Source: Flavobacteriales bacterium UBA6770
GTDB taxonomy: Bacteria > Bacteroidota > Bacteroidia > Flavobacteriales_G > Salibacteraceae
Assembly: GCA_905181875.1 (NCBI GenBank)
Contig: CAJIZH010000004.1
Span: forward strand, 310,001 to 374,000
DNA: 64,000 bases
Direction of reading: 5' to 3'
Below the pieces are notes generated by a model. It was given only the letters and a program-made list of their open reading frames with translations, did not search any database and was not told the DNA's origin. The position numbers were made by a program, and so were the translations under genes. This document shows positions 40,798-50,652 of the stretch, one piece after another. The number at the start of each line of letters is the position of its first letter. The first letter of the stretch is position 1.

Positions 40798-41427
40798 TTA
40801 GCTTAACTGTGATTCAATTTTCCCTAACGCTCCCTCTGAAAGGATAAGATTTCCAGCGTTTAAAATGAGCATAAGTACTTAATTCTGAAGCAGTTACACA
40901 CTTAAAGCCCTGTAAATTTCGGGAAGACAAATATACATTTTTATTAAGCTCAGGCAACACTAGCAATGATTTTTTACCAGTTAATTTAAGGTCATTAACT
41001 ATCTTAACCATATCCGCTGTCTTAATAGCTTTAAGATCAAAATCTTCAAGGACTATAATTTCCTTAGCTTGAGCTTTCGTAGTAAGGGCTGACCTTCTTG
41101 CTAATGACTTAACCTTTTTATTAAGCTTCATGTCATAGGTCTCTTGGCTTGAGGCCCAAAAACGCGACCTCCACCTTTGAACAAAGGAGACTTTATACTA
41201 CCTGCACGAGCGGTACCTGTACCTTTTTGTTTTTTAATTTTTCTAGTACTACCAGATATTTCAGCTCTCTCCTTAGACTTGGACGTGCCTTGTCTTTGAT
41301 TAGCTAAATACTGCTTTACGTCTAGATAAACTGCATGTTCGTTAGGATCGATTCCGTAGATGTCATCCTTAAGTTCAGCCTTCTTTGAAGCCTTTGAACC
41401 GTCTGTTTTTAATATATCTAGTTTCAT
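40798..41427 (-). CDS. rplD: 50S ribosomal protein L4, frame broken by three apparent single-base insertions
   Basis: L4 is an essential 50S assembly protein lining the exit tunnel. The sequence gives an N-terminal piece from the ATG at 41427 (MKLDILKTDGSKASK to GGGRVFGPQ) and a middle piece (MKLNKKVKSLARRSALTT to VTASELSTYA). The end reads ILNAGNLILSEGALGKIE in a third frame and stops at 40798. Dropping the bases at 41148, 41138 and 40867 restores one L4 of about 208 residues through the conserved GPQPRDY-DM-KLNKK block. It also puts the stop five bases before rplW, as expected. Uncorrected, two peptides would result (41128-41427 and 40814-41131). A consensus error is the simplest reading. 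In E. coli L4 also represses the S10 operon. Confidence 0.9.
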
Positions 41428-41428
41428 C

Positions 41429-42046
41429 TTACTTCTCAACTTTTACAATTGAACCTTTAGGGCCTGGTACAGCACCTTTAACTACTACCAAGTTTTTTTC
41501 TGAAATAACTTTAAGAACTTGAAGGTTTGCAACTTTAACTAAGTCACCACCCATTCGTCCAGCCATTTTCATTCCTTTAAAAACTCTTGACGGCGTCGAA
41601 GCCATACCGATAGAACCAGGAGTTCTTCCCACATCTTTGGTACCATGCGACGCATCTCCTACACCTCGGAAATTGTGACGTTTTACTACACCTTGAAAAC
41701 CTTTACCTTTTGAGACACCCGAGACGTCAACAAACTCACCTTCTTCAAACATAGAGCTGTCAAATATATCACCAGCTTTAACCTCTTGGTCATAGCCATG
41801 AAATTCTTCAACATGCTTCTTTGGTGTAGTTCCGGCCTTTTTAAAGTGACCTTTAAGAGCAGCGGAAGTATGCTTTTCAGACTTTTCTTCGTACCCAATT
41901 TGGACAGCGGTATATCCATCTGTTTCTTCTGTTCGCACTTGTGTAACAACACATGGTCCGACAGAAAGTACAGTGCAAGGAAGGTTTTTACCTTCCTCAT
42001 TAAACACACTTGTCATTCCTATTTTTCTACCAATTATTCCAGGCAT
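41429..42046 (-). CDS. rplC: 50S ribosomal protein L3
   Basis: A 205-residue L3, an early 23S rRNA binder. It begins [20 protein letters not shown] and has [19 protein letters not shown], the loop [20 protein letters not shown] and [19 protein letters not shown]. The rplD start follows one base after its stop. Confidence 0.98.
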   Translation of the reverse strand: MPGIIGRKIGMTSVFNEEGKNLPCTVLSVGPCVVTQVRTEETDGYTAVQIGYEEKSEKHTSAALKGHFKKAGTTPKKHVEEFHGYDQEVKAGDIFDSSMFEEGEFVDVSGVSKGKGFQGVVKRHNFRGVGDASHGTKDVGRTPGSIGMASTPSRVFKGMKMAGRMGGDLVKVANLQVLKVISEKNLVVVKGAVPGPKGSIVKVEK

Positions 42047-42073
42047 ATTCTACTTATTAAGAGTAAACTCTAA

Positions 42074-42379
42074 TTATACTTTAATTTCTACCTCAACTCC
42101 ACTTGGCAATTCAAGCTTCATAAGTGCATCAACAGTTTTTGAAGATGATGAATATATATCCAACAATCTTTTGAATGAATTCAGTTCAAACTGCTCTCTT
42201 GCTTTTTTATTTACGTGTGGCGACTTCAACACAGTAAATATTTTTTTGTTTGTAGGAAGTGGAATCGGCCCACTAACTACAGCACCTGTTGACTTTACAG
42301 TTTTTACGATTTTTTCAGCAGACTTGTCTACCAAATTGTGATCGTAAGAGCGTAATTTAATTCTAATTTTTTGTGCCAT
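42074..42379 (-). CDS. rpsJ: 30S ribosomal protein S10
   Basis: A 101-residue S10, which also serves as the antitermination factor NusE. It begins [20 protein letters not shown] and has [34 protein letters not shown] and [13 protein letters not shown]. It lies 10 bases after fusA. Confidence 0.98.
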   Translation of the reverse strand: MAQKIRIKLRSYDHNLVDKSAEKIVKTVKSTGAVVSGPIPLPTNKKIFTVLKSPHVNKKAREQFELNSFKRLLDIYSSSSKTVDALMKLELPSGVEVEIKV

Positions 42380-42389
42380 GATTTCTTTA

Positions 42390-44501
42390 TTATGATGCTC
42401 CGTTTGCTTTCTTAATTACTTCGTCCGCAATATTCTTTGGAACTTCATCATAGTGAGAAAATTCCATTGTACTAGTTGCACGACCTGAACTCATCGTTCT
42501 TAATGCTGTAACATATCCAAACATTTCCGAAAGAGGAACGCTGACAGATATAACTTGAGAGTTATTCTTAGCATCCATTCCTTGTACCTGACCTCTTCTT
42601 CTATTAAGATCACCTACAATATCCCCCATGTTCTCTTCAGGAGTTACAACTTCCATTTTCATGATAGGTTCAAGCAATACTGGAGAAGCACCCTTAGATG
42701 CATTTCTATATGCCATTTTCGCACATACTTCAAAAGAAAGTGCATCTGAATCGACTGCATGGAAAGAACCATCAGTTAATGAAACCTTTAACGAATCCAA
42801 AGGATATCCAGCTAAAGCTCCATTTGACATTGCTTCTTTAAAACCTTTCTCAACAGAAGGGATAAATTCTCTAGGAACATTACCACCTTTTATTTTGTTT
42901 TCGAAAATCAATCCAGTTTTAATTTCAGAATCTTCTGGGATTGGACCCAATATAATTGAAATATCCGCAAATTTCCCACGCCCACCTGATTGTTTTTTAT
43001 AAACTTCTCTGTGAGTAATGGTAGACTTAATAGCTTCCTTATATGCAACTTGCGGTGCACCTTGATTACATTCTACTTTAAATTCACGCCGCATTCTTTC
43101 AATTAGTACTTCAAGGTGGAGTTCACCCATTCCGCTAATTACAGTTTGCCCTGAATCTTCGTCAGTATGAATTCTAAACGTTGGATCTTCTTCAGCTAAT
43201 TTACCTAAAGCAATTCCCATTTTATCAACATCAACTTGAGTTTTTGGCTCAATGGCAACACCAATAACTGGTTCAGGGAAAGTCATTGATTCAAGAACCA
43301 ATGGCTTTTTCTCATCACAAAGAGTGTCACCTGTTCTGATATCTTTAAAGCCAACACCAGCACCAATATCTCCTGCCTCGATAAAATCGATAGCGTTTTG
43401 TTTATTAGAGTGCATTTGGAAAATTCTAGAGATTCGCTCTTTCTTCCCCGTTCTTGTATTGTATATATAAGATCCTGCATCTAGTTTCCCAGAATAACAT
43501 CTAAAGAAGCAAAGACGACCCACAAATGGATCTGTTGCAATTTTAAAAGCTAAAGCCGAAAAAGGCTCATCAATACTTGGCTCTCTTTTTATAACTACTT
43601 CTTCATCATCAACGTCATGCCCTTCAACTGCACCTTTATCCATTGGAGAAGGCAAAAAGTTCATAACACCATCAAGCATAGTTTGAACACCTTTATTTTT
43701 AAAAGCTGAACCACACATAACTGGTTGAATAGACATGTTGATTGTCGCTTCACGAATTGCTGCTAGCATTTCTGCTTCAGTAATAGAGTCAGGATCCTCG
43801 AAGAATTTCTCCATCAATTCATCATTGGTTTCAGCTACTGCTTCTACTAATTTCTCTCTCCATTCAGCAACAGATTCAAGCATATCCTCAGGAATAGGAA
43901 TTTCTTCCCATGTCATTCCTTTGTCTTCTTCGTTCCAAGCAATACCTCTGTTGTTAATCAAATCAACAACACCGGCAAACTCATCTTCAGCTCCAATAGG
44001 AATTTGAAGAGGAACAGGGTTCCCTCCTAAACGTTCTCTTACTTCTTCAACACATCTAAAGAAATCAGCACCCGCTCTATCCATTTTATTCACAAAACAG
44101 ATTCTTGGCACGCCATACTTATCAGCTTGTCTCCAAACCGTTTCAGATTGCGGTTCTACTCCAGAAGCTGCACAAATTAGCGCAACAGCGCCATCAAGAA
44201 CACGCAATGAACGCTCTACCTCAACAGTAAAATCTACGTGACCAGGAGTATCAATAATATTAACCCGGTATTCGTTGTCTCTATAATTCCAAAAACAAGT
44301 AGTAGCAGCGGAAGTAATCGTAATACCTCTTTCTTGCTCTTGCTCCATCCAATCCATCGTAGCGGCACCATCATGCACCTCTCCAATCTTATGACTGATA
44401 CCCGTATAATATAGAATACGCTCAGTAGTGGTAGTTTTACCAGCATCTACATGAGCCATAATTCCGATATTCCTTGTATATCTTAAATCTCTTTTTGCCA
44501 T
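42390..44501 (-). CDS. fusA: Translation elongation factor G
   Basis: A complete 703-residue GTPase that moves tRNA and mRNA after peptide transfer. It has the P-loop [19 protein letters not shown], switch [19 protein letters not shown], the guanine-binding NKMDRAGAD, and the five-domain layout ending in domain V ([20 protein letters not shown]). It lies between rpsG and rpsJ, the usual str operon place. No second EF-G copy is seen here. Confidence 0.98.
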   Translation of the reverse strand: MAKRDLRYTRNIGIMAHVDAGKTTTTERILYYTGISHKIGEVHDGAATMDWMEQEQERGITITSAATTCFWNYRDNEYRVNIIDTPGHVDFTVEVERSLRVLDGAVALICAASGVEPQSETVWRQADKYGVPRICFVNKMDRAGADFFRCVEEVRERLGGNPVPLQIPIGAEDEFAGVVDLINNRGIAWNEEDKGMTWEEIPIPEDMLESVAEWREKLVEAVAETNDELMEKFFEDPDSITEAEMLAAIREATINMSIQPVMCGSAFKNKGVQTMLDGVMNFLPSPMDKGAVEGHDVDDEEVVIKREPSIDEPFSALAFKIATDPFVGRLCFFRCYSGKLDAGSYIYNTRTGKKERISRIFQMHSNKQNAIDFIEAGDIGAGVGFKDIRTGDTLCDEKKPLVLESMTFPEPVIGVAIEPKTQVDVDKMGIALGKLAEEDPTFRIHTDEDSGQTVISGMGELHLEVLIERMRREFKVECNQGAPQVAYKEAIKSTITHREVYKKQSGGRGKFADISIILGPIPEDSEIKTGLIFENKIKGGNVPREFIPSVEKGFKEAMSNGALAGYPLDSLKVSLTDGSFHAVDSDALSFEVCAKMAYRNASKGASPVLLEPIMKMEVVTPEENMGDIVGDLNRRRGQVQGMDAKNNSQVISVSVPLSEMFGYVTALRTMSSGRATSTMEFSHYDEVPKNIADEVIKKANGAS

Positions 44502-44512
44502 TTCCCTACTTA

Positions 44513-44980
44513 TTAAACTCTAAAGTGTGAGAATGCTTTGTTCGCATCAGCCATTCTATGGGTGTCTTCTCTTTTCTTGTAAGCCCCACCTTCTTCACGC
44601 GCTGCTGCCATAAACTCATCAGATAACTTTTCTGCCATAGACCTTCCGTTTCTCTTTCGAGCAAACATTATCATCCATTTCATGGCTTGTGAAAGCTTTC
44701 TACTATTTCTGATTTCCTGAGGAATCTGGAAAGTTGCCCCTCCGACCCTTCTACTTTTAACTTCTACCTGAGGAGTAACGTTAGAAAGACCTTTTTTGAA
44801 AATTTCTAACCCATCTTCACCAGTTTTTTCAGCAACTCGATCTATTGCAGAATAAAATATTTTGAATGAAATGCTCTTCTTTCCGTCAAGCATCAAATTG
44901 TTTACGAAACTTGTAACCAATGTTTCTCCAAATCTTGGATCCGGAGTTATCTCAAACTTTTTAGCTTTTGCTTTTCTCAT
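44513..44980 (-). CDS. rpsG: 30S ribosomal protein S7
   Basis: A 155-residue S7 that nucleates the 30S head. It has [58 protein letters not shown] and [20 protein letters not shown]. It follows rpsL after 12 bases. Confidence 0.98.
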   Translation of the reverse strand: MRKAKAKKFEITPDPRFGETLVTSFVNNLMLDGKKSISFKIFYSAIDRVAEKTGEDGLEIFKKGLSNVTPQVEVKSRRVGGATFQIPQEIRNSRKLSQAMKWMIMFARKRNGRSMAEKLSDEFMAAAREEGGAYKKREDTHRMADANKAFSHFRV

Positions 44981-44992
44981 GATAAATAACCC

Positions 44993-45367
44993 TTATTTTT
45001 TTGGACGTTTTGTTCCGTACTTACTTCTTCTTTGAGTCCTACCTTCAACGCCGGCAGTATCCAAAGCTCCACGCACAATATGGTAACGCACACCTGGTAA
45101 ATCCTTCACTCTCCCACCTCTTACCAACACAATACTGTGCTCTTGTAAGTTGTGACCTTCACCTGGAATATAGGCATTCACCTCATTTTGGTTTGTCAAT
45201 CTAACTCTTGCAACTTTACGCATTGCAGAGTTTGGTTTTTTAGGCGTAGTAGTATAAACTCTTACGCAAACCCCTCTTCGTTGTGGGCATGAATCCAAAG
45301 CAGCGGATTTACTCGTCTTAATCTTGCTTTGTCTACCTTTTCTAACTAACTGTTGAATAGTAGGCAT
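44993..45367 (-). CDS. rpsL: 30S ribosomal protein S12
   Basis: A 124-residue S12 that checks codon-anticodon pairing. It begins [13 protein letters not shown] and has [20 protein letters not shown] and [20 protein letters not shown]. Both lysines where streptomycin-resistance mutations arise (in KKPNSA and GGRVKDLPG) are wild type. It is the first gene of the superoperon, with a consensus promoter 57 to 87 bases upstream. Confidence 0.98.
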   Translation of the reverse strand: MPTIQQLVRKGRQSKIKTSKSAALDSCPQRRGVCVRVYTTTPKKPNSAMRKVARVRLTNQNEVNAYIPGEGHNLQEHSIVLVRGGRVKDLPGVRYHIVRGALDTAGVEGRTQRRSKYGTKRPKK

Positions 45368-45423
45368 AAATTTCTTTTATAATTGTTTTGACACGTGTTG
45401 ATCCCAAATAAAATTCGGGGCGG

Positions 45424-45454
45424 CAAATGTATATGTTTTCATCAAGATATTCAA
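45424..45454 (-). promoter_or_regulatory. Promoter of the str-S10-spc-alpha superoperon
   Basis: On the minus strand TTG, 20 bases, then TACATTTG: both parts of the Bacteroidota consensus at the right spacing. The -7 box ends 56 bases before the rpsL ATG. Confidence 0.7.
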
Positions 45455-45663
45455 TAGCTATTGTGAATAAATCCCGAATAATTTTTAACTCCCAATACTT
45501 CGGTCAAAAAAGCAGTCATTCAGGCAATTATAAAGCTTCACATTCCCTGTCAAAGTGAGCAATATTTCGAAAATTACTTCATAATCTAAACTCGAAAAGC
45601 CTAAAATGAAAAAGTTGTTGGAAAAAGTGAACGATTTTAATAGCATATTCCTATACCTCTTGG

Positions 45664-45671
45664 TAGATTTG
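45664..45671 (+). promoter_or_regulatory. Predicted -7 box of uvrD, implying a leaderless mRNA
   Basis: TAGATTTG matches TAnnTTTG. It ends only four bases before the GTG start at 45676, so transcription would begin at or next to the start codon. Confidence 0.45.
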
Positions 45672-45675
45672 CGAG

Positions 45676-47997
45676 GTGAGTTATTTAGATGAGTTAAACC
45701 CGGAACAAAGAAAGGCTGTAGAGCACACAAAAGGTCCAGTAATGGTTATTGCTGGAGCTGGCTCAGGAAAAACTAGAGTATTAACCTATCGAATCGCTCA
45801 TATGGTCAGAACAGGAGTTGACTCCTTCTCAATACTATCGTTGACATTTACGAACAAGGCAGCCAAAGAAATGAAGGAACGGATTTCAAAAATTGTAGGT
45901 CCTTCCGAATCCAGAAATATTTGGATGGGAACCTTTCACTCTGTATTTGCGAGAATATTGAGATCCGAAGCTCACCTTATCGGTTACCCTTCCAATTTCA
46001 CAATTTACGACACCGACGACTCTAAGAGTTTATTAAAGAGAATAATTAAAGAGAAAAACCTCGACGATAAAGTGTACAAACCAAACTTAGTTTTAAACAG
46101 AATCTCCTCTGCTAAAAACAATCTGATATCGGCAGCGAATTACAAAAACAACCCCACTATTAATAAAGAGGATGTTCAAAGTAAAAAACCAGAATTGGGT
46201 TATGTATATGAGCAATATGAAAAACGTTGTTTTAAAGCAGGTGCCATGGATTTTGACGACTTACTATTCAAAACGAATGTTTTATTTCGAGACCATCCCC
46301 AAGCATTACTTAATTACCAAAACAAATTCAAATACATATTAGTGGATGAATACCAAGATACGAACTATAGCCAATATCTTATTCTAAAGAAACTGGCTGC
46401 ACGTTTTGAAAACATCTGTGTTGTTGGTGATGATGCTCAAAGCATCTATTCTTTTAGAGGAGCAAATATTCAGAATATTCTAAACTTCAAAAAAGAATAC
46501 CCTGACGTAGCTACTTTCAAGCTAGAACAGAATTATCGATCTACTCAAAACATTGTAAACGCAGCAAATAGTATAATTCGGAAAAATCAGGAGCAGATTA
46601 AAAAAAATGTATGGACATCCAACGATATTGGGGAAAAAATCAGAATTATTAAAACATTAAGTGACAACGAAGAGGGCTACGAAGTTGTTAGTGATATTTT
46701 TTATCGATTGAATAATGAAGCGCGACCAAACTCTGATTTTGCGATTCTTTACAGAACCAATTCACAATCGAGATCAATGGAAGAGGCTCTTCGTAAGAAA
46801 GATGTTCCTTATCGGATTTATGGCGGCCTGTCGTTTTACCAGCGAAAAGAAGTAAAGGATTTATTGGGTTATTTTAGGATGGTGATTAACCCAAATGACG
46901 AAGAAGCTTTGAAGCGAGTAATTAATTATCCAAAACGAGGAATAGGAAATACTACTCTTGATAAGATATTCTTAGCTGCTAACCAACATGAAAAAAGTGT
47001 TTGGGACATTCTCGAAAATCCATTAAACCATGGTCTTCAATTTAGCAGCGCAGTATTAAATAAAATCTTTTCATTCAGAGAAATGATTGCAACTTTCAGC
47101 CAAATGGTTGAAACCACCAACGCTTATGAATTAGCTAGTAGAGTTGCCAGTACATCCGGAATTCTCAAAGAACTCTACGCTGATAAAACCGTAGAGGGCG
47201 TTTCAAGGTATGAGAATATTCAAGAATTACTAAGCGCTATTAAAGAATTTAGCGAGAATGATTTGGTTCCTGAAGGTACGGATATCACTGAGAATGAAGA
47301 TGATCGCAGCCTTTCGAATTACATGAAGGATATTGCGTTACTCACCGATGCTGACAACAATAAAAAAGACACTAATGTTGTATCATTAATGACTATCCAC
47401 GCTTCTAAAGGATTAGAGTTCCCCTATGTATATGTTGTTGGAATGGAAGAAAATTTATTTCCTTCTCAACTTTCGGTAAACTCTAGAACCGAATTAGAGG
47501 AAGAACGCAGACTTTTTTATGTAGCAGTAACTCGAGCTGAAATAAAAGCGACCTTATCTTGGGCAAACACTAGATATCGTTGGGGAAACCTAACGTATTG
47601 TGAACCTAGCAGATTTATTGAAGAAATTGATACGCAGTTTATAGAACAGCCTAGCTCCTCTAAAGATGAAAGTAAATCTGACTTTTCATTCGCAGGTGGA
47701 TTAAACAATCCAAGTAATACATTTTCGTCACCAAGTCCCTCAAAACCCACTACAACGCGAAGAGTTAACAAACCGACTTTTAAACCCTCAAAACTAGTTA
47801 CGGACGCAAACTTTAAAGCTAGTGATAGTAGCCTTATAGAAGCTGGACAAAATATACTACACCAAAGATTTGGAAAAGGCAACGTCGCTGAATTATCAGG
47901 AATTGGAGAAAACAAAAAAGCATTGATAAATTTTGAAAACGCTGGTCAAAAACAACTACTTCTTCGGTTCGCCAAACTTCAAATTTTACCAGAATAA
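45676..47997 (+). CDS. uvrD: UvrD/PcrA-type DNA helicase
   Basis: A 773-residue superfamily 1 helicase. It has LNPEQRKAVEHTKGPVMVIA, motif I AGAGSGKTR, motif II VDEYQDTNYSQ, motif III GDDAQSIYSFRGA, motif IV LEQNYRST, motif V TIHASKGLEF and motif VI EERRLFYVAVTRA. A low-complexity Ser/Pro-rich linker (about 655-715) leads to a small C-terminal domain (QRFGKGNVAELSGIGE) like the PcrA Tudor-like domain that contacts RNA polymerase. It acts in nucleotide excision and mismatch repair and in clearing RecA filaments. The GTG at 45676 is the only start that keeps motif Q. Confidence 0.95.
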   Translation: MSYLDELNPEQRKAVEHTKGPVMVIAGAGSGKTRVLTYRIAHMVRTGVDSFSILSLTFTNKAAKEMKERISKIVGPSESRNIWMGTFHSVFARILRSEAHLIGYPSNFTIYDTDDSKSLLKRIIKEKNLDDKVYKPNLVLNRISSAKNNLISAANYKNNPTINKEDVQSKKPELGYVYEQYEKRCFKAGAMDFDDLLFKTNVLFRDHPQALLNYQNKFKYILVDEYQDTNYSQYLILKKLAARFENICVVGDDAQSIYSFRGANIQNILNFKKEYPDVATFKLEQNYRSTQNIVNAANSIIRKNQEQIKKNVWTSNDIGEKIRIIKTLSDNEEGYEVVSDIFYRLNNEARPNSDFAILYRTNSQSRSMEEALRKKDVPYRIYGGLSFYQRKEVKDLLGYFRMVINPNDEEALKRVINYPKRGIGNTTLDKIFLAANQHEKSVWDILENPLNHGLQFSSAVLNKIFSFREMIATFSQMVETTNAYELASRVASTSGILKELYADKTVEGVSRYENIQELLSAIKEFSENDLVPEGTDITENEDDRSLSNYMKDIALLTDADNNKKDTNVVSLMTIHASKGLEFPYVYVVGMEENLFPSQLSVNSRTELEEERRLFYVAVTRAEIKATLSWANTRYRWGNLTYCEPSRFIEEIDTQFIEQPSSSKDESKSDFSFAGGLNNPSNTFSSPSPSKPTTTRRVNKPTFKPSKLVTDANFKASDSSLIEAGQNILHQRFGKGNVAELSGIGENKKALINFENAGQKQLLLRFAKLQILPE

Positions 47998-48045
47998 TTA
48001 AAATTGGATTAACTACTTTTGGTGTTCAAATTGAATATAAAATTT

Positions 48046-48645
48046 ATGAACTACAATACAACTCGAACTGACCTTGTTATTCCAGAGTATGGAAGGCATA
48101 TTCAGAATATGGTAAATCTGGCGCTAGAATTAGAAGATGATACTGAGCGAGATTTAGCAGCGAAAACTATAATTCGAGTTATGGGTCAATATAATCCCAG
48201 CCTTAGAGACGTTGAAGAATTCAACAACAAACTTTGGGACCATTTGCATATTATGGCGAACTATCAATTGGAAGTGGAGTCTCCTTTCCCAAAACCAACT
48301 CCAGAAGAAAGGAAAAATACTCCCGAAAAACCTAGTTATGGAACCGAGCAAAAGCGATTTAAGCACTACGGTAGATTGATTTTAGAATTTATTGAACACG
48401 CTAAAACAATAGAGGACGAAGAAGAGAAAAAAGCACTTTGCATTATGATCGCTAATATGATGAAAAAGGCATATCTAATGTGGAATAAAGATTCAGTTCA
48501 AGATGACGAAATCCTTAGCGAGCTAAAACGTGTTTCAGGCGGAGATTTAATCCTTCCGGATGACACTGAACTTGTCAAAAACCTCGACCTCGGTGCTAAA
48601 CCAAACAAAAGAAGAAATCATAATCCGAAAAGAAAAAAAAGATAG
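48046..48645 (+). CDS. DUF4290 family protein
   Basis: A 199-residue soluble protein, mostly helical, ending in a run of Lys and Arg (KPNKRRNHNPKRKKR). It shows NYNTTRTDLVIPEYGRHIQN at the start and PYGTE-like YGTEQKRFKHYGRLI in the middle. DUF4290 is confined, as far as I know, to Bacteroidota, with no known function, and is often found just upstream of murA, as here (six bases). The basic tail suggests contact with nucleic acid or membrane. The ATG at 48046 is chosen over a GTG at 48019. Confidence 0.85.
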   Translation: MNYNTTRTDLVIPEYGRHIQNMVNLALELEDDTERDLAAKTIIRVMGQYNPSLRDVEEFNNKLWDHLHIMANYQLEVESPFPKPTPEERKNTPEKPSYGTEQKRFKHYGRLILEFIEHAKTIEDEEEKKALCIMIANMMKKAYLMWNKDSVQDDEILSELKRVSGGDLILPDDTELVKNLDLGAKPNKRRNHNPKRKKR

Positions 48646-48651
48646 CAAAGT

Positions 48652-49965
48652 ATGAGTTCTTTTGAAATTACTGGTGGAAAAAAATTAAAAGGGGAATTTA
48701 TTCCTCAAGGAGCAAAAAACGAAGTACTACAGATTCTGTGTGCCGTTCTAATGACACCCGAAAAAGTAACCATAAACAATGTTCCAGATATCGTAGATGT
48801 TAATAAGCTAATTGACCTACTACGAAATTTAAATGTAAAGGTTGAGAAACTCGGTCCCGAAGCTTATTCGTTTCAAGCTGATGATGTTGATATAGAATAT
48901 TTACATTCTCCAGATTTCATGAAAAAGGGTGGCGGTTTGCGTGGCTCAATAATGCTTGTAGGTCCATTGCTAGGCCGATTTGGAAAAGGTTATATTCCTA
49001 AGCCTGGAGGTGATAAGATTGGTCGAAGAAGAGTTGATACTCACTTTATTGGTTTTGAAAAGCTTGGAGCAACATTTAATTATGACTCAGAAACTAGTGT
49101 TTATAAAGCAAATGCAAAAAACCTTGTAGGCACTTATATGCTTCTAGACGAGGCTAGTGTTACTGGAACTGCCAATATTGTAATGGCAGCCGTTTTTGCA
49201 AAAGGCAAGTCGACGATATACAATGCAGCATGTGAACCATACCTTCAACAACTGTGTAATATGTTAAATAGAATGGGCGCCAAAATAACAGGCATCGGGT
49301 CTAATATGCTTCATATTGAAGGTGTTAAAGAACTTAGCGGAACTGACCATACCATTTTACCAGACATGATTGAAGTTGGAAGTATCATTGGATTAGCTGC
49401 TATGACTGAATCGGAAATCACAATTAAAGGTGTCGGTTACGAGCATTTAGGTCTTATCCCTGAAGTCTTCAAAAAACTAGGGATTATCATTATAAAGAAG
49501 GATGACGATTTAATTATCCCTGCTCAAAAGAATTATGAGATCGATACATTTATTGACGGTTCAATAATGACGATCTCTGACGCTCCTTGGCCCGGCTTCA
49601 CGCCTGACCTTATTAGTATTATGCTTGTGGTAGCGACTCAAGCAAAAGGCAGTGTTTTGATTCACCAAAAAATGTTTGAAAGTCGGCTTTTCTTTACGGA
49701 TAAATTGATTGACATGGGTGCGCAAATCATACTTTGCGATCCACACAGGGCGACTGTAATTGGATTAAACCGTCAATATCCACTAAGAGCAATAGAAATG
49801 ACATCTCCTGACATTAGAGCTGGAGTATCTTTGCTGATTGCAGCTATGTCAGCAGAAGGAAAGAGTGTGATTCATAACATTGAACAAATAGATAGAGGAT
49901 ACCAAAACATTGACACACGTCTCAATAATATTGGCGCAGAAATTGTTAGAAGAGAATCCTACTAA
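48652..49965 (+). CDS. murA: UDP-GlcNAc 1-carboxyvinyltransferase MurA, Asp form
   Basis: A 437-residue MurA, the first committed enzyme of peptidoglycan synthesis (enolpyruvyl transfer from PEP to UDP-GlcNAc). It has the substrate-binding GAKNEVLQI (K22, N23), GSIMLVGPLLGRFGKG and SPDIRAGVSLLIAAM. The loop normally reading GGCAIG(A/S)RPVD here reads GGDKIGRRRVD, so the catalytic-loop Cys is Asp121. An Asp at this position is known in other bacteria to keep activity but block attack by fosfomycin. It lies directly after the DUF4290 gene. Confidence 0.96.
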   Translation: MSSFEITGGKKLKGEFIPQGAKNEVLQILCAVLMTPEKVTINNVPDIVDVNKLIDLLRNLNVKVEKLGPEAYSFQADDVDIEYLHSPDFMKKGGGLRGSIMLVGPLLGRFGKGYIPKPGGDKIGRRRVDTHFIGFEKLGATFNYDSETSVYKANAKNLVGTYMLLDEASVTGTANIVMAAVFAKGKSTIYNAACEPYLQQLCNMLNRMGAKITGIGSNMLHIEGVKELSGTDHTILPDMIEVGSIIGLAAMTESEITIKGVGYEHLGLIPEVFKKLGIIIIKKDDDLIIPAQKNYEIDTFIDGSIMTISDAPWPGFTPDLISIMLVVATQAKGSVLIHQKMFESRLFFTDKLIDMGAQIILCDPHRATVIGLNRQYPLRAIEMTSPDIRAGVSLLIAAMSAEGKSVIHNIEQIDRGYQNIDTRLNNIGAEIVRRESY

Positions 49966-49977
49966 AAAAATAGAAAA

Positions 49978-50535
49978 ATGAAATTTTCAAAACTTATAGG
50001 AATAAGCGGGATTTTGCTTTTAGCTCTAATTATACTACCATGTTTGGATTTATTTTCAGAGAAACCAGAGCAAGGAGTTCTTGTTGGAACTAGAGTTGGT
50101 GATAAGGCTCCGGAAATTAAGATGAACAACCCTGACGGAAAACCAATTATATTAAGTAGCCTCAAAGGAAAAATTGTCCTAATCGATTTTTGGGCAAGTT
50201 GGTGCGCTCCATGCAGAAAAGAAAATCCAAATGTAGTTGCAGCTTTCAGCAAATACAAAGATGCCAAATTTAAAGACGCTAAGGGATTCGAAATTTATAG
50301 TGTTTCATTAGATCGCGCTGTTGGTCCATGGAAAGCAGCGATTATCCAAGACAACTTGAATTGGGAATACCACGTCAGTGATTTACAGTTTTGGAATAAT
50401 AAAGCTGCTAGAGATTATCAAGTAGAAGGAATTCCAACTAATTTTCTTATTGATGCAAACGGTGTCATTATTGCTAAAAATTTAAGAGGTTCAGGCTTAC
50501 ATCTCGCTCTTGACAAAGTAGTTGAAAAACTTTAA
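49978..50535 (+). CDS. TlpA/ResA-like thioredoxin-fold protein
   Basis: A 185-residue protein with one N-terminal membrane helix or signal (residues 6-22) and a thioredoxin domain. The redox site is WASWCAPCRKE near residue 76, and the cis-proline loop is EGIPTNFLID near residue 158. It probably reduces disulfides in the periplasm, for example during cytochrome c maturation. It starts 12 bases after murA. The following hairpin ends the transcript. Its exact partner is unknown. Confidence 0.9.
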   Translation: MKFSKLIGISGILLLALIILPCLDLFSEKPEQGVLVGTRVGDKAPEIKMNNPDGKPIILSSLKGKIVLIDFWASWCAPCRKENPNVVAAFSKYKDAKFKDAKGFEIYSVSLDRAVGPWKAAIIQDNLNWEYHVSDLQFWNNKAARDYQVEGIPTNFLIDANGVIIAKNLRGSGLHLALDKVVEKL

Positions 50536-50555
50536 CAAAAAACTATTAAAACCAG

Positions 50556-50583
50556 AAACCTCGGCAGTGTTCGGGGTTTTTTT
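50556..50583 (+). terminator. Rho-independent terminator after the TlpA-like gene
   Basis: AAACCTCG-GCAGTGTT-CGGGGTTT forms an eight-base stem (one G-U pair), followed by a run of seven T's. Confidence 0.9.
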
Positions 50584-50652
50584 ATGCCAAATTGTCTAAA
50601 AACAGGTTTGGCAAACAATTCGTTTAAGTTGGATTGATTAAAAATAATACAA

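Larger units (their letters stand above)
45368..45675. other. Divergent promoter region between rpsL and uvrD
   Basis: This 308-base gap separates the ribosomal superoperon (minus) from the helicase gene (plus). It holds a full -33/-7 promoter for rpsL (45424-45454) and a -7 box for the helicase (45664-45671). The rest shows no coding signal and no obvious attenuator. Confidence 0.6.

Noticed and set aside
40814-41439. Two separate small genes in place of rplD, with an ATGA overlap
   Set aside because: Together they spell one L4 protein once three bases are removed; the overlap is coincidental.
47517-47915. A 132-codon minus-strand frame inside uvrD
   Set aside because: Antisense shadow of the helicase C-terminal region; no own promoter or known motif.
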